Of a stretch of 64,000 nt of DNA, positions 45,713 through 54,918 are shown in pieces. The position numbers were made by a program, and so were the translations under genes. Each line of letters opens with the position of its first letter. The stretch's first letter is position 1. The notes under the pieces were generated by a model. It saw only the letters and a list, made by a program, of their open reading frames with translations, was not told the origin of the DNA and searched no databases. The stretch is taken from assembly GCA_937951625.1 (NCBI GenBank), contig CALFBP010000025.1, forward strand, positions 38,034 to 102,033, given 5' to 3'. The DNA comes from an uncultured Thermoguttaceae bacterium. Lineage in GTDB: Bacteria > Planctomycetota > Planctomycetia > Pirellulales > Thermoguttaceae.

Positions 45713-45918
45713 TCGTGTTTCCTCGACATGGGACCTGCGAAGCCGTTGTTGCCCGAACCGCGCGTGAAAAAGGCCGCAGCGGTGGCGGTTTGCCCTTGGT
45801 CCACTCCTCATTATCCGTGCTACGAGCTAGTTCGCCACCCCACCTTGCGGACGACGTGGCAGTTCGAGTAGGCTTGAAACGCGATGAACGCTCTTGCTTG
45901 TAGAGAGGACCCCTGTCG

Positions 45919-46797
45919 ATGACCACTAGGAGAAAAGCCCAGTTTGCCACGACACGCACGGGGCGGCGCGAGTTCCTGGCCGCCGCGGCGGCGCTGGCGG
46001 CCCATGGCGCGATCGCGGGCGAACAAGCCCCGGTTGCCGCCGGAGGCGTGCGGAAATCTGCCACCGAACGCCCGTTCCAACTCGGATTGGCCTCGTACAC
46101 ACTGCGGAAGTTCCCGCTCGATCAGGCCCTGGCCATGACCCGGCGGGTGGACTTGAAATATCTTTGCCTCAAATCCTTCCATCTGCCCCTGGATGCCAAA
46201 CCCGAGGAAATCACCGCCGCGGCGGCCAAAGTGAAGGCGGCCGGCATCGTGCTTTACGGTTGCGGCGTGGTCTCCATGAACCAACCGGCTGATGTGGACC
46301 AGGCCTTTCATTACGCAAAGACCGCGGGAATGAAAACCATCGTGGCCGCGCCCAAACCGGACTTGCTGCCGCTGATCGAACAACGGGTGCGGGAGTTCGA
46401 TCTTCAGGTGGCGATCCACAACCATGGGCCGGGCGACAAGCTGTATCCCACGCCGCAGAGCATCTACGAAAAGGTCCGCGACTTGGACCAACGGATCGGC
46501 ATCTGCATCGACATCGGCCACACGCTCCGTTTCGGCGTCGATCCGATCGAATCGACCAAGAGGTATGCTGAGCGGATCCTCGATGTCCACATCAAGGATG
46601 TTTCGGCTGCCTCGGCCAAGGGCCAAACGGTCGAGGTCGGCCGCGGCGTGATCGATATCCCGGCCTTCCTCCGGGCCCTGATCGAGATTCAGTACCGCGG
46701 CGTAGTCTCGTTCGAACACGAGAAGGACGAAAACGACCCCCTGGCTGGCCTGGCCGAGTCTGTGGGTTACGTCCGCGGCGTGCTGGCGGTGATCTAG
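45919..46797 (+). CDS. Tat-exported sugar phosphate isomerase/epimerase-like TIM barrel protein
   Basis: A 292-residue protein with a twin-arginine-like leader (TGRREFLAAAAALAAHG) and an AP-endonuclease-2-type TIM barrel. Barrel strands FQLGLASYTLRKF, KYLCLKSFHLPL, GIVLYGCGVVSM, MKTIVAAPK, VAIHNHGPGDKLYP, IGICIDIGHTLRFG, DVHIKDV and VVSFEHEKD carry the metal-binding His, Asp and Glu residues. It is likely an isomerase or epimerase acting on exported or periplasmic sugars; substrate unknown. This group is common in planctomycetes next to Gfo/Idh/MocA oxidoreductases. Here it stands between rnr and a pseudouridine synthase gene, with a weak GAGGAC ribosome binding site. Confidence 0.87.
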   Translation: MTTRRKAQFATTRTGRREFLAAAAALAAHGAIAGEQAPVAAGGVRKSATERPFQLGLASYTLRKFPLDQALAMTRRVDLKYLCLKSFHLPLDAKPEEITAAAAKVKAAGIVLYGCGVVSMNQPADVDQAFHYAKTAGMKTIVAAPKPDLLPLIEQRVREFDLQVAIHNHGPGDKLYPTPQSIYEKVRDLDQRIGICIDIGHTLRFGVDPIESTKRYAERILDVHIKDVSAASAKGQTVEVGRGVIDIPAFLRALIEIQYRGVVSFEHEKDENDPLAGLAESVGYVRGVLAVI

Positions 46798-46831
46798 GTT
46801 TGGTTCAGCCTGGGGACGATTCGAGGGACCT

Positions 46832-47722
46832 ATGAACCAACGTAAGGGCCAGCCGGACGGTCCTCGTTCGCAAGGCCCATCCCATGGACACGACGCCCGC
46901 GAAAAACGGCGAACGGCCCACAAAACCCAAACAAAGAGTGCATCCAGCGGCAAAACCCGCAACGCAAGTGCCTCGTCAAGGCCGACAGAGACCTTGCAGC
47001 GACTCCAAAAGGTCCTGGCGATGGCCGGTTTGGGCAGTCGTCGACAGTGCGAAGAGCTGATCCAGATGGGCCGTGTGGAGGTCGATCACAAGGTCGTAAC
47101 GAAGCTCGGCGTCAAAGTCGATCCATCGCGCCAGCAAATTCGTGTGGATGGCACTCCGTTGCCGCGGCCGGAACGGGCCACGTTCGCCGTGTACAAACCG
47201 TCGGGCGTGGTCTCGACCAATCGCGATCCCTCGGGGCGGCCCCGGGTCGTGGACCTCGTGCCTCTGCCCGAGTTGAGGCTTTTTCCCGTCGGCCGGCTCG
47301 ATCTCCACAGCGAGGGCCTTATGTTGCTAACGAACGACGGCGAGCTGGCCAACCGGCTCACGCATCCGCGATACGGCGTGGAGAAACGCTACCGGGTGCT
47401 GGTCGCCGGGCGGCCCAGTAGCGAGGTTTTGGCCACGCTTCGCCGCGGGGTGCATCTGGCCGAAGGCGTCGCCCGCGTCGCCTCGATCGTCGTCAAGAAG
47501 GAACTCAAGAACAGCACGATTCTCGAAATCACATTGCGCGAGGGCCGCAATCGCGAGATCCGCCGCATTCTGGCCCGCGTCGGACACAAGGTGCTCCGGC
47601 TGCTCCGGCTTTCGGTCGGCCCGATCCGTTTAGGCAATCTCGCGCCGGGAGAGTATCGCCGCCTGACCCCGAAAGAACTCAAGGCCTTGAGGAAGGCTGC
47701 CCACTTGCCGCAAAAACCCTGA
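46832..47722 (+). CDS. RsuA/RluB/RluE-family rRNA pseudouridine synthase
   Basis: A 296-residue enzyme that isomerises a uridine in rRNA. A basic, disordered ~50-residue leader is followed by an S4 domain (LQRLQKVLAMAGLGSRRQCEELI, residues ~52-100) and the catalytic domain, with FAVYKPSGVVSTN, GRLDLHSEGLMLLTNDGEL (catalytic Asp in the GRLD motif), and GRNREIRRILARVGHKVLRLLRL near the end. The GRLDLHSEGL form differs from the usual GRLDxxTxGL by Ser for Thr and is common in planctomycetes. The target base is not certain; RluB-like 23S position 2605 is the best guess. A GAGGG element precedes the ATG. Confidence 0.92.
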   Translation: MNQRKGQPDGPRSQGPSHGHDAREKRRTAHKTQTKSASSGKTRNASASSRPTETLQRLQKVLAMAGLGSRRQCEELIQMGRVEVDHKVVTKLGVKVDPSRQQIRVDGTPLPRPERATFAVYKPSGVVSTNRDPSGRPRVVDLVPLPELRLFPVGRLDLHSEGLMLLTNDGELANRLTHPRYGVEKRYRVLVAGRPSSEVLATLRRGVHLAEGVARVASIVVKKELKNSTILEITLREGRNREIRRILARVGHKVLRLLRLSVGPIRLGNLAPGEYRRLTPKELKALRKAAHLPQKP

Positions 47723-47897
47723 AAGCGGCGCCCAACAGGAAAATGGAAATAGACTCCCAAGACGAAAGCGGTGAGATGGGACGCTCAAAAGTCATGGCCA
47801 GTCCGCTGTCTCGCCCTGCCCGGAAGCTTTCGGGGACTCAGCACGGCTACTGCCTGGCCAATTTCCATCTCGCGCTTGCGCGTTGATCCATAACAAC

Positions 47898-48809
47898 ATG
47901 CCCCACCACGACGCTGGTTACGCGGATCGCGCCTGGCATGGCCGGGTCGAGATCGAAGAAAACGTGGCGCTCGCACGCCAGACGTACCGGGTCCGGCTGC
48001 GGGCCCCAGAGATCGCCCGAAGAATCCTTCCCGGCCAATTCCTCATGCTGCGCCTTCCCGACTGTAACGACCCGCTCTTGGGACGGCCATTGGCCCTATA
48101 CGACACGGTGGTCAATTCGGAGGGCGAGCCGGTAGGGCTCGACATCGTGTATCTCGTCATTGGCCGGATGACCAGCCGCCTGGCCGGGTTGTCGCCGGGC
48201 GCGTCGCTCGAGGTCTGGGGGCCCTTGGGCAACGGTTTTCCGCCGCAGGCGACCGAGCATCTCGTGATGGTCGGCGGCGGGATCGGGCAGACGCCGTTTT
48301 TGGCCCTGGCACGTGAGTATGCGGCCAAGCGGCGCTACGGCGATCCTCCCCGAGTCGTGCCACCAGCAAAGAAGATCACGCTTTGTTACGGGGTTCGATC
48401 GGCCGATTTCCTGGCTGGTCTCGACGATTTTCGCTCCCTGGGGATCAACATCCTTCTGAGCACCGACGATGGATCAGCGGGGCATCGCGGCTTCGTCACC
48501 GACTTGGTGCGGCGTGTGGTCGAGGATTCGTCGCTTGCGTGTCGGATCGTCTGCTGTGGGCCGGAACCCATGATGGCGGCCACAGCGGCCATTGCCCGGC
48601 GGCTTGGCGTCCCGTGCCAAGTCTCGCTGGAATCGCCGATGGCCTGTGGCGTTGGGATCTGTTTTAGCTGTGTGGCCAAGGTCCGCCTGGGCGACGGGAA
48701 GTGGGACTACCGCCGGACCTGCATCGAAGGCCCCGTGTTCGACGCGGAAGACATCGAGTTCGACTCGGCCGGGGGCCCGCCGCACGGCAATCAGGTCCCG
48801 AGAACCTGA
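47898..48809 (+). CDS. pyrK: Dihydroorotate dehydrogenase electron transfer subunit
   Basis: Iron-sulfur flavoprotein subunit that takes electrons from PyrD and passes them to NAD+ in pyrimidine synthesis. The FAD domain has PGQFLMLRLP and LLGRPLALYD; the NAD domain has MVGGGIGQTPFLALA and CCGPEPMMAATA; and the C-terminal 2Fe-2S site has ACGVGICFSC followed by a last Cys in RRTCIEGPVFD (C-x4-C-x2-C-x~17-C). I chose the ATG at 47898 over a TTG at 47883. No pyrD gene is adjacent, so it probably works with a PyrD encoded elsewhere. It is convergent with the SnoaL-like gene. Confidence 0.9.
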   Translation: MPHHDAGYADRAWHGRVEIEENVALARQTYRVRLRAPEIARRILPGQFLMLRLPDCNDPLLGRPLALYDTVVNSEGEPVGLDIVYLVIGRMTSRLAGLSPGASLEVWGPLGNGFPPQATEHLVMVGGGIGQTPFLALAREYAAKRRYGDPPRVVPPAKKITLCYGVRSADFLAGLDDFRSLGINILLSTDDGSAGHRGFVTDLVRRVVEDSSLACRIVCCGPEPMMAATAAIARRLGVPCQVSLESPMACGVGICFSCVAKVRLGDGKWDYRRTCIEGPVFDAEDIEFDSAGGPPHGNQVPRT

Positions 48810-48898
48810 ACCGGAAGGGCCGAACCCCGCGCGCCGGTCGCTCCGCGGTGGAACGCCACTCGCGCGTCGCTTTGTGGCAGACTTGCGGTCCCCGGTCG

Positions 48899-49312
48899 CT
48901 ACGCCGCGGACTCGCCGCGGATTTGGCGGAGCATGTCTCCGCTGTCGTAGATTTCCCAGGCCTCGGCCAGTTTTCCCTGGGCAATGCGGAAGGTGCTGAT
49001 CGCCGGCACACGGATCAGCCTTCCGCTCGGCGCGATTCCCGCGAACTCGCCTGTGTGCTTGAACCAGGCGACGAAATGGCAGTCCACCTTGTCGCCCTCG
49101 GCGAGCATGAAGTCGATGTCGATCTTCAAATCGCTGAAAGCGGCGGGAATGATCTCGGTGAAGAACTTGCGCACGCCTTCGGGGCCTGGCGGCGTGTTCG
49201 GCGGGAAATGGTGGTCCACGAAGTCCTCCGTCACCAATTGCTCGATCCCCGCCAAGTTGCCCGCCACGACTTCGTAATAACGCCGTACCAACCGTTTGTT
49301 GTCTTCGAGCAT
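48899..49312 (-). CDS. SnoaL-like ester cyclase-family protein
   Basis: A 137-residue protein of the SnoaL-like alpha+beta barrel family (NTF2-like fold). Visible elements are RLVRRYYEVVAGNL, IEQLVTEDFVDHHFPPNTPPGPEGVRKFF, DIDFMLAEGDKVDCHFVAWFKHTGEF, and STFRIAQGKLAEAWEIYDSGDML. Most relatives have no confirmed activity; some act as polyketide cyclases or epoxide hydrolases. The conserved WEIYD near the end is typical. The start is supported by GAAGGA before the ATG. Confidence 0.87.
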   Translation of the reverse strand: MLEDNKRLVRRYYEVVAGNLAGIEQLVTEDFVDHHFPPNTPPGPEGVRKFFTEIIPAAFSDLKIDIDFMLAEGDKVDCHFVAWFKHTGEFAGIAPSGRLIRVPAISTFRIAQGKLAEAWEIYDSGDMLRQIRGESAA

Positions 49313-49467
49313 GGAGTCATTTCCTTCTAAGTTGTGGACCGATCAAAAAAGTTTCGCCAAAAACACATCCGTACCGCCACCTATCTTGCCCGCAATTTCA
49401 AACCTCGGCAAGCACCGAAGCCGGTTGATCGGGGCGGAAGGAATCGCGTTATTTGACGCCTATCATG

Positions 49468-50583
49468 CTACAAACGCATGACCGTCGTTCCGCTGAGCCG
49501 CCGAACGAGGTGCCGCATCTCCAGCACGCTGAGCGTGGCGAGCACCTGGACGATGCTCAAACCGGTCGCGCCGACCAATGAGTCGATCGGCGTGGCGTCG
49601 CTTCCGATCGCATCGAGCACACGTTTTTCCACGTCGTTCAAGAGCAGCTCTGCCGGATGGTGGACAACGCGGCCTTCGTCGTGAGGCACAGGCGAGGTCA
49701 GCGGGCCCAATTCTTCGAGCACGTCTTCGGGCGATTGGACCAGCGTGGCGCCATCGCGGATCAATTGGTGACAGCCAGCGGAACTGCGATCGTCGATCCG
49801 GCCCGGCACGGCGAACACCTCGCGGCCTTGCTCCAGGGCGTGCCGGGCAGTGATCAGGGCCCCGCTCCGCTGGCCGGCCTCGACCACGATCACTCCGAGG
49901 GCCAGGCCACTGATCACGCGGTTCCGTTGAGGGAACATGCCTGACAGGGGTTCGGTTCGTGGCGGGGTTTCGCTGATCAGGGCCCCTTGGGCGACGATCT
50001 GCTCGGCCAAAGCGGCATGTTCGGGGGGATAAATGTTGAGAACGCCGCTGGCCAGCACGGCGATGGTCCGCCCGGCGGCGGCCAACGCGCCGCGGTGAGC
50101 AGCGGCGTCGATGCCCCGCGCCAAGCCGCTGACGATTGTCAACCCCGCTCGCGCCAAACTCCCCGCCAAACGTTCGGCTTGGCGGAGTCCGTAGGGGGTG
50201 GCGTGGCGTGTTCCCACGATTGCCACGGCCACCGCGTCCCGGGGCTGCCAGGAACCACGAACAAAGAGCACGGCCGGGGGATCGGGGATCGACCGCAGGG
50301 GCTGGGGGTAAGCGGGGTCCGCGTCCGTGATGATCGAAACGCCTGCTTGGCGACAGAGTTCGATTTCACGCTCGATGTCGAGTTCCTCGCGCGCTGCCGC
50401 GATTTTGGCGGCCAGTTTGGCTCCCACCCCCGGCGTCTCGCGCAACTGGCTCGGCAGGGCCTGAAGCACCGCCGCCGACGATCCAAAGCGCTCCAACAAG
50501 GCCTTTCGCGTCCGCGGTCCCACCCCCGGCACCAGGGCCAAGCGGAGTACGTCGGCGAGTTCTTCGCGATGCCCTTCAGTCAT
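49468..50583 (-). CDS. dprA: DNA processing protein DprA
   Basis: A 371-residue DprA/Smf protein that loads RecA on incoming single-stranded DNA in natural transformation and recombination. It has a helix-hairpin-helix-like part at the N-terminus (LALVPGVGPRTRKALLERFG), then the Rossmann DprA domain with VAIVGTRHATPYGLRQAERLA, IVSGLARGIDAAAHRGAL, GTIAVL-like ASGVLNIYPPEH, SETPP, FPQRNRVISGLALGVIVVEA, and GSALITA-like residues. A C-terminal winged helix ends in GLSIVQVLATLSVLEMRHLVRR. The start is ATG 50583, with only a weak ribosome binding site. A ComEA-like gene lies ~4 kb away, so some competence machinery is present. Confidence 0.93.
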   Translation of the reverse strand: MTEGHREELADVLRLALVPGVGPRTRKALLERFGSSAAVLQALPSQLRETPGVGAKLAAKIAAAREELDIEREIELCRQAGVSIITDADPAYPQPLRSIPDPPAVLFVRGSWQPRDAVAVAIVGTRHATPYGLRQAERLAGSLARAGLTIVSGLARGIDAAAHRGALAAAGRTIAVLASGVLNIYPPEHAALAEQIVAQGALISETPPRTEPLSGMFPQRNRVISGLALGVIVVEAGQRSGALITARHALEQGREVFAVPGRIDDRSSAGCHQLIRDGATLVQSPEDVLEELGPLTSPVPHDEGRVVHHPAELLLNDVEKRVLDAIGSDATPIDSLVGATGLSIVQVLATLSVLEMRHLVRRLSGTTVMRL

Positions 50584-50691
50584 CCAAGGTTCTCGATACG
50601 CCGTTGGCCACGCATGGCCGTTTCCTTCCACCGCGTGCCGCCTCGCGATTTAAGTACAGTAGCGATCGAACGCCCCTCGCGGCTGTGGCCC

Positions 50692-52149
50692 CTACCCGGC
50701 GACCTCGCGATATCGCGATCGCTCTTCGGAGAGCCGCTGCGAATCCCAGCCCAGTGTCTCGGCCATCCAAGTAGCCACCTGATCGGCCAGGGCCTCATGG
50801 TCCGCGAGATAATGTCGCCAACTCGTGCGACGGATCATGACGTCGTCCAGGTGCATGGCCCATTCGCGCGTGCAATAGTATTGAACCCGCTCGGCAGACG
50901 GTTGGGGCGGGAGGATGCCGCTGCCCTGGGGGCCGTCGCATCCGGCCAAAAGCGGTTTTTCGGCCGTTGGGCAGCGACGCTTCACGTTGCCTAGAAATCG
51001 AACCAGCAGGTCCACCGTCTGTTCGGCGATCAGGCGATAGGTGGTCAGTTTGCCCCCCGCCACATCGACCCAACCGGGTGCGGCCATGACAATGCGATGG
51101 GCCCGGGAAATGTCGGAAGGGCGACCGCGGTAATCGGCCAACAGCGGCCTCACGCCCGCCCAGGTGCTTCGCACATCGGCCAGCTCCAGCCCCGCCTTGG
51201 GAAAGAAACGGTTAACGTTCGTGAGGATGTACTCCAAGTCGGCCGGTTCGGCGCGGACCGCCTCGGGCGGGCCGTGGTAGTCGGTGTCCGTGGTGCCGAG
51301 AATCACGCGTTGGCCCCAAGGGATGGCGAAAAGCAAACGGCTTTCCTCGGTCATCACCAGGGCGTCGGGAATGGGCAACCGCTGGCGGTCCATCACCACG
51401 TGGACGCCCTTCGTGAGACGCAAGCGAAGGCGGCTTTGCGGAAAGGTCGATCCCCAAGGCCCCGTGGCATTCACGATCGAGCGGGCGTGCAGCTCGTGCC
51501 GACGGCCAGTTTCGACATCGCAGACTCGGCAAGTCCAGCCGTTGGCCGCAGGACTGGCCTCGTCGAGTCGGCAGTAGTTGCAAACGATCGCTCCATGATC
51601 GACCGCAGAGCGTAACGTATCGAACACCAGTCGGGCATCGTTGGTCAGCCCATCGTAATACCGCACGGCCCCGGCGAGTTTTTGCTGGCTCAGCCCGGGG
51701 ACATGCTCCAAGGTCCTCTGAAAATCGAGGGCGGACGATGGCCCGAGGTTTCGTCCTCCACAAAGCAAGTCGTAGAGCTTGACGCCGAGGCGCAACTGCC
51801 AAAGCGGCCAGCCGCTTCCTTGGTAAGCCGGAAAAACGAACGCCAGCGGCTCGGCCAAGTGGGGGGCGATGCGGTGCAGGGTCCGCTTCTCGCGGCTGGC
51901 TTGGTATACGAGCCCAAGACGCCCCTGCGCCAGGTAACGCATTCCCCCGTGCAACAAGCGGCTGGTGCGGCTGCTCGTGCCGAAGGCGAAGTCGTGTTGC
52001 TCGACGAGAGCCACGCACAGGCCGCGCATGGCGGCGTCGCGGGCCACGCCGGCGCCGACGATTCCCCCGCCGATTACCAACACATCCCAACGACCCGCCG
52101 CCAGTGCGTCGATCCGTGCAGCCCTCGTTTGTTCCCTATCGCATATCAT
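50692..52149 (-). CDS. glpD: Glycerol-3-phosphate dehydrogenase, FAD-dependent
   Basis: A ~485-residue FAD-dependent, quinone-linked enzyme that oxidises glycerol-3-phosphate to dihydroxyacetone phosphate at the membrane. The FAD site is VIGGGIVGAGVARDAAMRG. TSSRTSRLLHGGMRYLAQG is the GlpD signature, RSIVNATGPWG and SRLLFAIPWGQRVILGTTDTDYHG lie in the substrate domain, and VDVAGGKLTTYRLIAEQ closes the FAD fold. A C-terminal helical part contains EWAMHLDDVMIRRTSWR. An alternative TTG/ATG nine codons upstream is possible. No glycerol kinase or facilitator is nearby. Confidence 0.93.
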   Translation of the reverse strand: MICDREQTRAARIDALAAGRWDVLVIGGGIVGAGVARDAAMRGLCVALVEQHDFAFGTSSRTSRLLHGGMRYLAQGRLGLVYQASREKRTLHRIAPHLAEPLAFVFPAYQGSGWPLWQLRLGVKLYDLLCGGRNLGPSSALDFQRTLEHVPGLSQQKLAGAVRYYDGLTNDARLVFDTLRSAVDHGAIVCNYCRLDEASPAANGWTCRVCDVETGRRHELHARSIVNATGPWGSTFPQSRLRLRLTKGVHVVMDRQRLPIPDALVMTEESRLLFAIPWGQRVILGTTDTDYHGPPEAVRAEPADLEYILTNVNRFFPKAGLELADVRSTWAGVRPLLADYRGRPSDISRAHRIVMAAPGWVDVAGGKLTTYRLIAEQTVDLLVRFLGNVKRRCPTAEKPLLAGCDGPQGSGILPPQPSAERVQYYCTREWAMHLDDVMIRRTSWRHYLADHEALADQVATWMAETLGWDSQRLSEERSRYREVAG

Positions 52150-52376
52150 AGCGCAGTTGTTCCTGAACTGGCGCATGGTACTACGGTTTGGACCGTAGGA
52201 CCAGTCGAAGGATAGCTCTTTGTGGTATACCCAAACCCATTCATCGGGGGGACCATTGCTTGCTAGGCGGGGGGACGTGTGGTAGCGTTGAAGAGGCTGG
52301 GAGAGGGTTCGCGCGGCCCGGGATTAAGTGTCGCCGGAAGGCAAATTTTCGCAACGTGTTGCATTCAGTTTAACGA

Positions 52377-53327
52377 ATGGCCAGCGAGTGGTACTGTCGG
52401 ATTGCCGGCCAAGAGTTCGGGCCCTTCTCGGCCTCGCAACTGCGGGCCTTGGCGGCCGACGGGCGGTTGTCGCCAGGGGACCCGCTGCGCCAAGGGGACT
52501 CAGGCGTATGGGTCCCGGCCGCCAGTGTGAAGGGCCTTTTCGATCGCAATGAGATTCGGCTTCCCTCTCAACCGGCAACCGGTCGGACCGAGGTCCCCGC
52601 GGAGACCCGGTCGCGCCGCTTGCTCAAGGCCACGCCGATTGAAGACGCGAGCGACAGTGTCACCCAAGCCCCCGCACTGACGCGGTTAGTCGATCGAGAC
52701 GACGCGGGCATCGATTTGGCCTCGCTTCCGCCTGAACTCCCGCCACCCAAGCCGGAGCGCCCCAAGGGATGGCGCTCGACAGGCTTGGATTTTCTCGCCG
52801 AGGAACCGCCTCTGCCGGCACAACACGCCCTGCATCCGGTTCCACGGCCAAGCGGGGTTGCGGCGATCGGCAAACGATCGCGCACCGGTCGCGCTACGAA
52901 GCCCCGACGGGGTCACGGAGGCGATCCTGTGGAACCGATCCGCCGCTGGACGCTTCCGGTGCTCCTCGCGGTCCTCGTCGTGCTGCTTGCCGTGTGGATG
53001 ATGTTGGGGCAAGGCAAGCAATTTTTCGGCGGCCGTGGAGGCGGGGTCCCGCCAAGTTCAACGCCCGAAACGCTTCCCTCCAAAGCCTCCCCGAAAGCAA
53101 AAACGCCCGCGTCTAGCGTCAAAACAACACCTCCCGGCGGCCAGACCAAGCCTAATGAAATCACCCCACGACCAGACGAACCCGCGAAAAGCGGTTCCAG
53201 GTTTCGCCCTCCGCCGCCGGATCCGATCGGGAAAAAGCAGGCCGCTGGCTCTGAGCCAGTCTCGCCCCCGCAACCAAAAACATCGCCGCAAAACACGATT
53301 CCGGCGGCCCAGCGTTCCGTACCCTAG
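52377..53327 (+). CDS. GYF_2 (DUF4339) domain membrane protein
   Basis: A 316-residue protein. The N-terminus EWYCRIAGQEFGPFSASQLRALAADGRLSPGDPL is a GYF_2 domain, which binds proline-rich peptides. A disordered, Pro/Arg-rich linker follows, then one membrane helix (WTLPVLLAVLVVLLAVWMMLG) and a long Pro/Lys/Thr-rich tail. The GYF_2 domain should be cytoplasmic. Such proteins are common in planctomycetes and have no fixed role. No ribosome binding site is seen before the ATG, so it may be translated from a short or leaderless mRNA. Confidence 0.8.
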   Translation: MASEWYCRIAGQEFGPFSASQLRALAADGRLSPGDPLRQGDSGVWVPAASVKGLFDRNEIRLPSQPATGRTEVPAETRSRRLLKATPIEDASDSVTQAPALTRLVDRDDAGIDLASLPPELPPPKPERPKGWRSTGLDFLAEEPPLPAQHALHPVPRPSGVAAIGKRSRTGRATKPRRGHGGDPVEPIRRWTLPVLLAVLVVLLAVWMMLGQGKQFFGGRGGGVPPSSTPETLPSKASPKAKTPASSVKTTPPGGQTKPNEITPRPDEPAKSGSRFRPPPPDPIGKKQAAGSEPVSPPQPKTSPQNTIPAAQRSVP

Positions 53328-53378
53328 GCCATCCATGCTGCGTGCGCGGACCGCCAGCGCATCTGCCTAAGTACGCCA

Positions 53379-53975
53379 CTAGCGGAACGAGAGGGTGAAT
53401 GTTGTGGGATCGTTGGGCAGGTAGGGCAGTTTCACTTGCCGAGAAATCTTACGGTACAGTTGAGATGCGCCGCCATCGACCTGTACGGTGTAGATGTCCC
53501 ACGGCAAACCTGTAAAACGAAACTGGCCAAGGAGGTCCGTCTTCGTCTTGTGGTTCGTTCCTACGAGCTGCACCTCGACCAGCGGAACAGGAACATCCAC
53601 AAGCAGAATTCGCTGGACGACCTTGCCGTGGATGTCTTGGCGGAGCGGGGGGGTTTGCTGGGGAAGCGAAATCCCCTCCCGCTCGGCTTGGGCCATTACC
53701 GCCCGTTTGAAGAACTGAAATCGCAAGTAGCCCTTGCGCTGCACCCAACGGTACGACGTATCGAACACCACCCGGGGCAACCGGGATTGGTTCACCAAGG
53801 TGACAAGAAACGAGATGTAATTGTCTTCCTCGATGGCCGTGGTCTTCAGTGCCGCTCGAATCGCCTCAGCATCGAGGGGTTCCTGAGCGGGTACGGCCTC
53901 CATGCATCCCAGGCCGAGGTTTGCCAGCAACAGCGCGACGAGACAAAGACGTGTGGCCATCCGTGGCCCCTTCAT
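53379..53975 (-). CDS. Exported beta-sandwich protein (carboxypeptidase-regulatory-like)
   Basis: A 198-residue exported protein. The signal peptide (TRLCLVALLLANLGLGCMEA) ends at a Cys after LGLG, which does not fit the canonical lipobox. The C-terminal ~80 residues, from DIHGKVVQRILLVDVPVPLVEVQLV to QFRFTGLPWDIYTVQV, match a carboxypeptidase-regulatory or Cna-B-like beta sandwich, usually found in cell-surface proteins. The middle is helical (EEDNYISFLVTLVNQS). No catalytic residues are seen. It converges with the GYF_2 gene. Confidence 0.72.
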   Translation of the reverse strand: MKGPRMATRLCLVALLLANLGLGCMEAVPAQEPLDAEAIRAALKTTAIEEDNYISFLVTLVNQSRLPRVVFDTSYRWVQRKGYLRFQFFKRAVMAQAEREGISLPQQTPPLRQDIHGKVVQRILLVDVPVPLVEVQLVGTNHKTKTDLLGQFRFTGLPWDIYTVQVDGGASQLYRKISRQVKLPYLPNDPTTFTLSFR

Positions 53976-54405
53976 AAATAAACCCGCCGCAAGAGGCCAA
54001 AGGGAAAAACGAAATCCCCTTGGTATCTGCTACGTTGCAGCCCGCATCTTTTACTCGAACAGTCCAACCGTCGCAAGATCGCTTGCCTCGTATAACACTG
54101 TCGATGCAGTATATCCCCCCTGGAAAGTCTGTTGGCAGGAAATCTTCGGGCTCAAAGTTCCATTAATTTGCTGAAAGACGGATTTTGCCTTGCGAATGGA
54201 TAGATGCAACAAAATAGAAAGACTAGAAAGCGCAGGGGTTCTTCTGTTTCTACAGCGATTGCGTGTAATAGGAGATTTGCACCAATTTCGGCCGATACGA
54301 AATCAGAATGGTCTCGGACGCCAAAATGCTCTTGGCTGAACAATTTTTGTGTGCCCGATATCAGCCCGTGGGCCATTGACTCCAGAGGGTTGTAACGGAG
54401 GCTCG
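53976..54405. other. Less GC-rich intergenic region, no gene seen
   Basis: About 430 bases with a marked fall in GC content. Short frames on both strands lack start signals or recognisable motifs, so none is called. Confidence 0.45.
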
Positions 54406-54861
54406 CTACTTGGGAGCCAAGGTTTCCTGATCGGGCATAGGCCGAAGGTACGGCCGAATCAGGTTCAGTGTCTTCGGACCGATGCCCTTGACGCGCATTA
54501 GGTCGCGATGATCTCGGAAAGGCCCCTCCGTTTGGCGGGACTCGAGGATGCGGTTGGCCAACGACTCACCGATTTGGGGCAACTGAATAAGTTCCGGCCA
54601 GTCGGCGGAATTGATGTCCACTTGAAAGCGGGCGGTTTGCCACTCGGCCCGTTCAAGTTCCACCAACTCTCCACGAAGCCCGCCGCGGAGCGCCCACCAG
54701 GCGATCGTACTGAGGAGTCCCAAAAGGACACACACGGCCACGGTGGCTTGATCGGCCCACCTCAGCAGCCAGGCAGGCCTGTCAGCGATTCGGGGGAGGG
54801 AATCGCTCGGGGAGTTGTGCCCAAGTGGGGGTTCGGTGGAGCTGTGTTGCGGGGCGGCCAT
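54406..54861 (-). CDS. ComEA-like helix-hairpin-helix DNA-binding protein
   Basis: A 151-residue protein with one N-terminal membrane helix (DQATVAVCVLLGLLSTIAWWAL), a short linker, and a C-terminal ComEA-type domain with two helix-hairpin-helix motifs (DINSADWPELIQLPQIGESLANRI and FRDHRDLMRVKGIGPKTLNLI). ComEA binds incoming double-stranded DNA at the outer face of the membrane during transformation. Here the domain would face the periplasm. The conserved start of the domain (NSADWPEL instead of NTASAEEL) is slightly divergent. It may work with DprA. Confidence 0.85.
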   Translation of the reverse strand: MAAPQHSSTEPPLGHNSPSDSLPRIADRPAWLLRWADQATVAVCVLLGLLSTIAWWALRGGLRGELVELERAEWQTARFQVDINSADWPELIQLPQIGESLANRILESRQTEGPFRDHRDLMRVKGIGPKTLNLIRPYLRPMPDQETLAPK

Positions 54862-54918
54862 GGAAACTTTTAGCGTCGCAACATGGCTTTCGCGGCACCC
54901 GTTCGGCTCGGCGAGCGG

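Noticed and set aside
47898-48809. A full pyrimidine operon around pyrK
   Set aside because: No pyrD, pyrF or carbamoyl-phosphate genes are adjacent, so only the single electron-transfer subunit is supported.
54152-54376. 74-codon minus-strand frame in the less GC-rich interval
   Set aside because: No start signal and no family signature.
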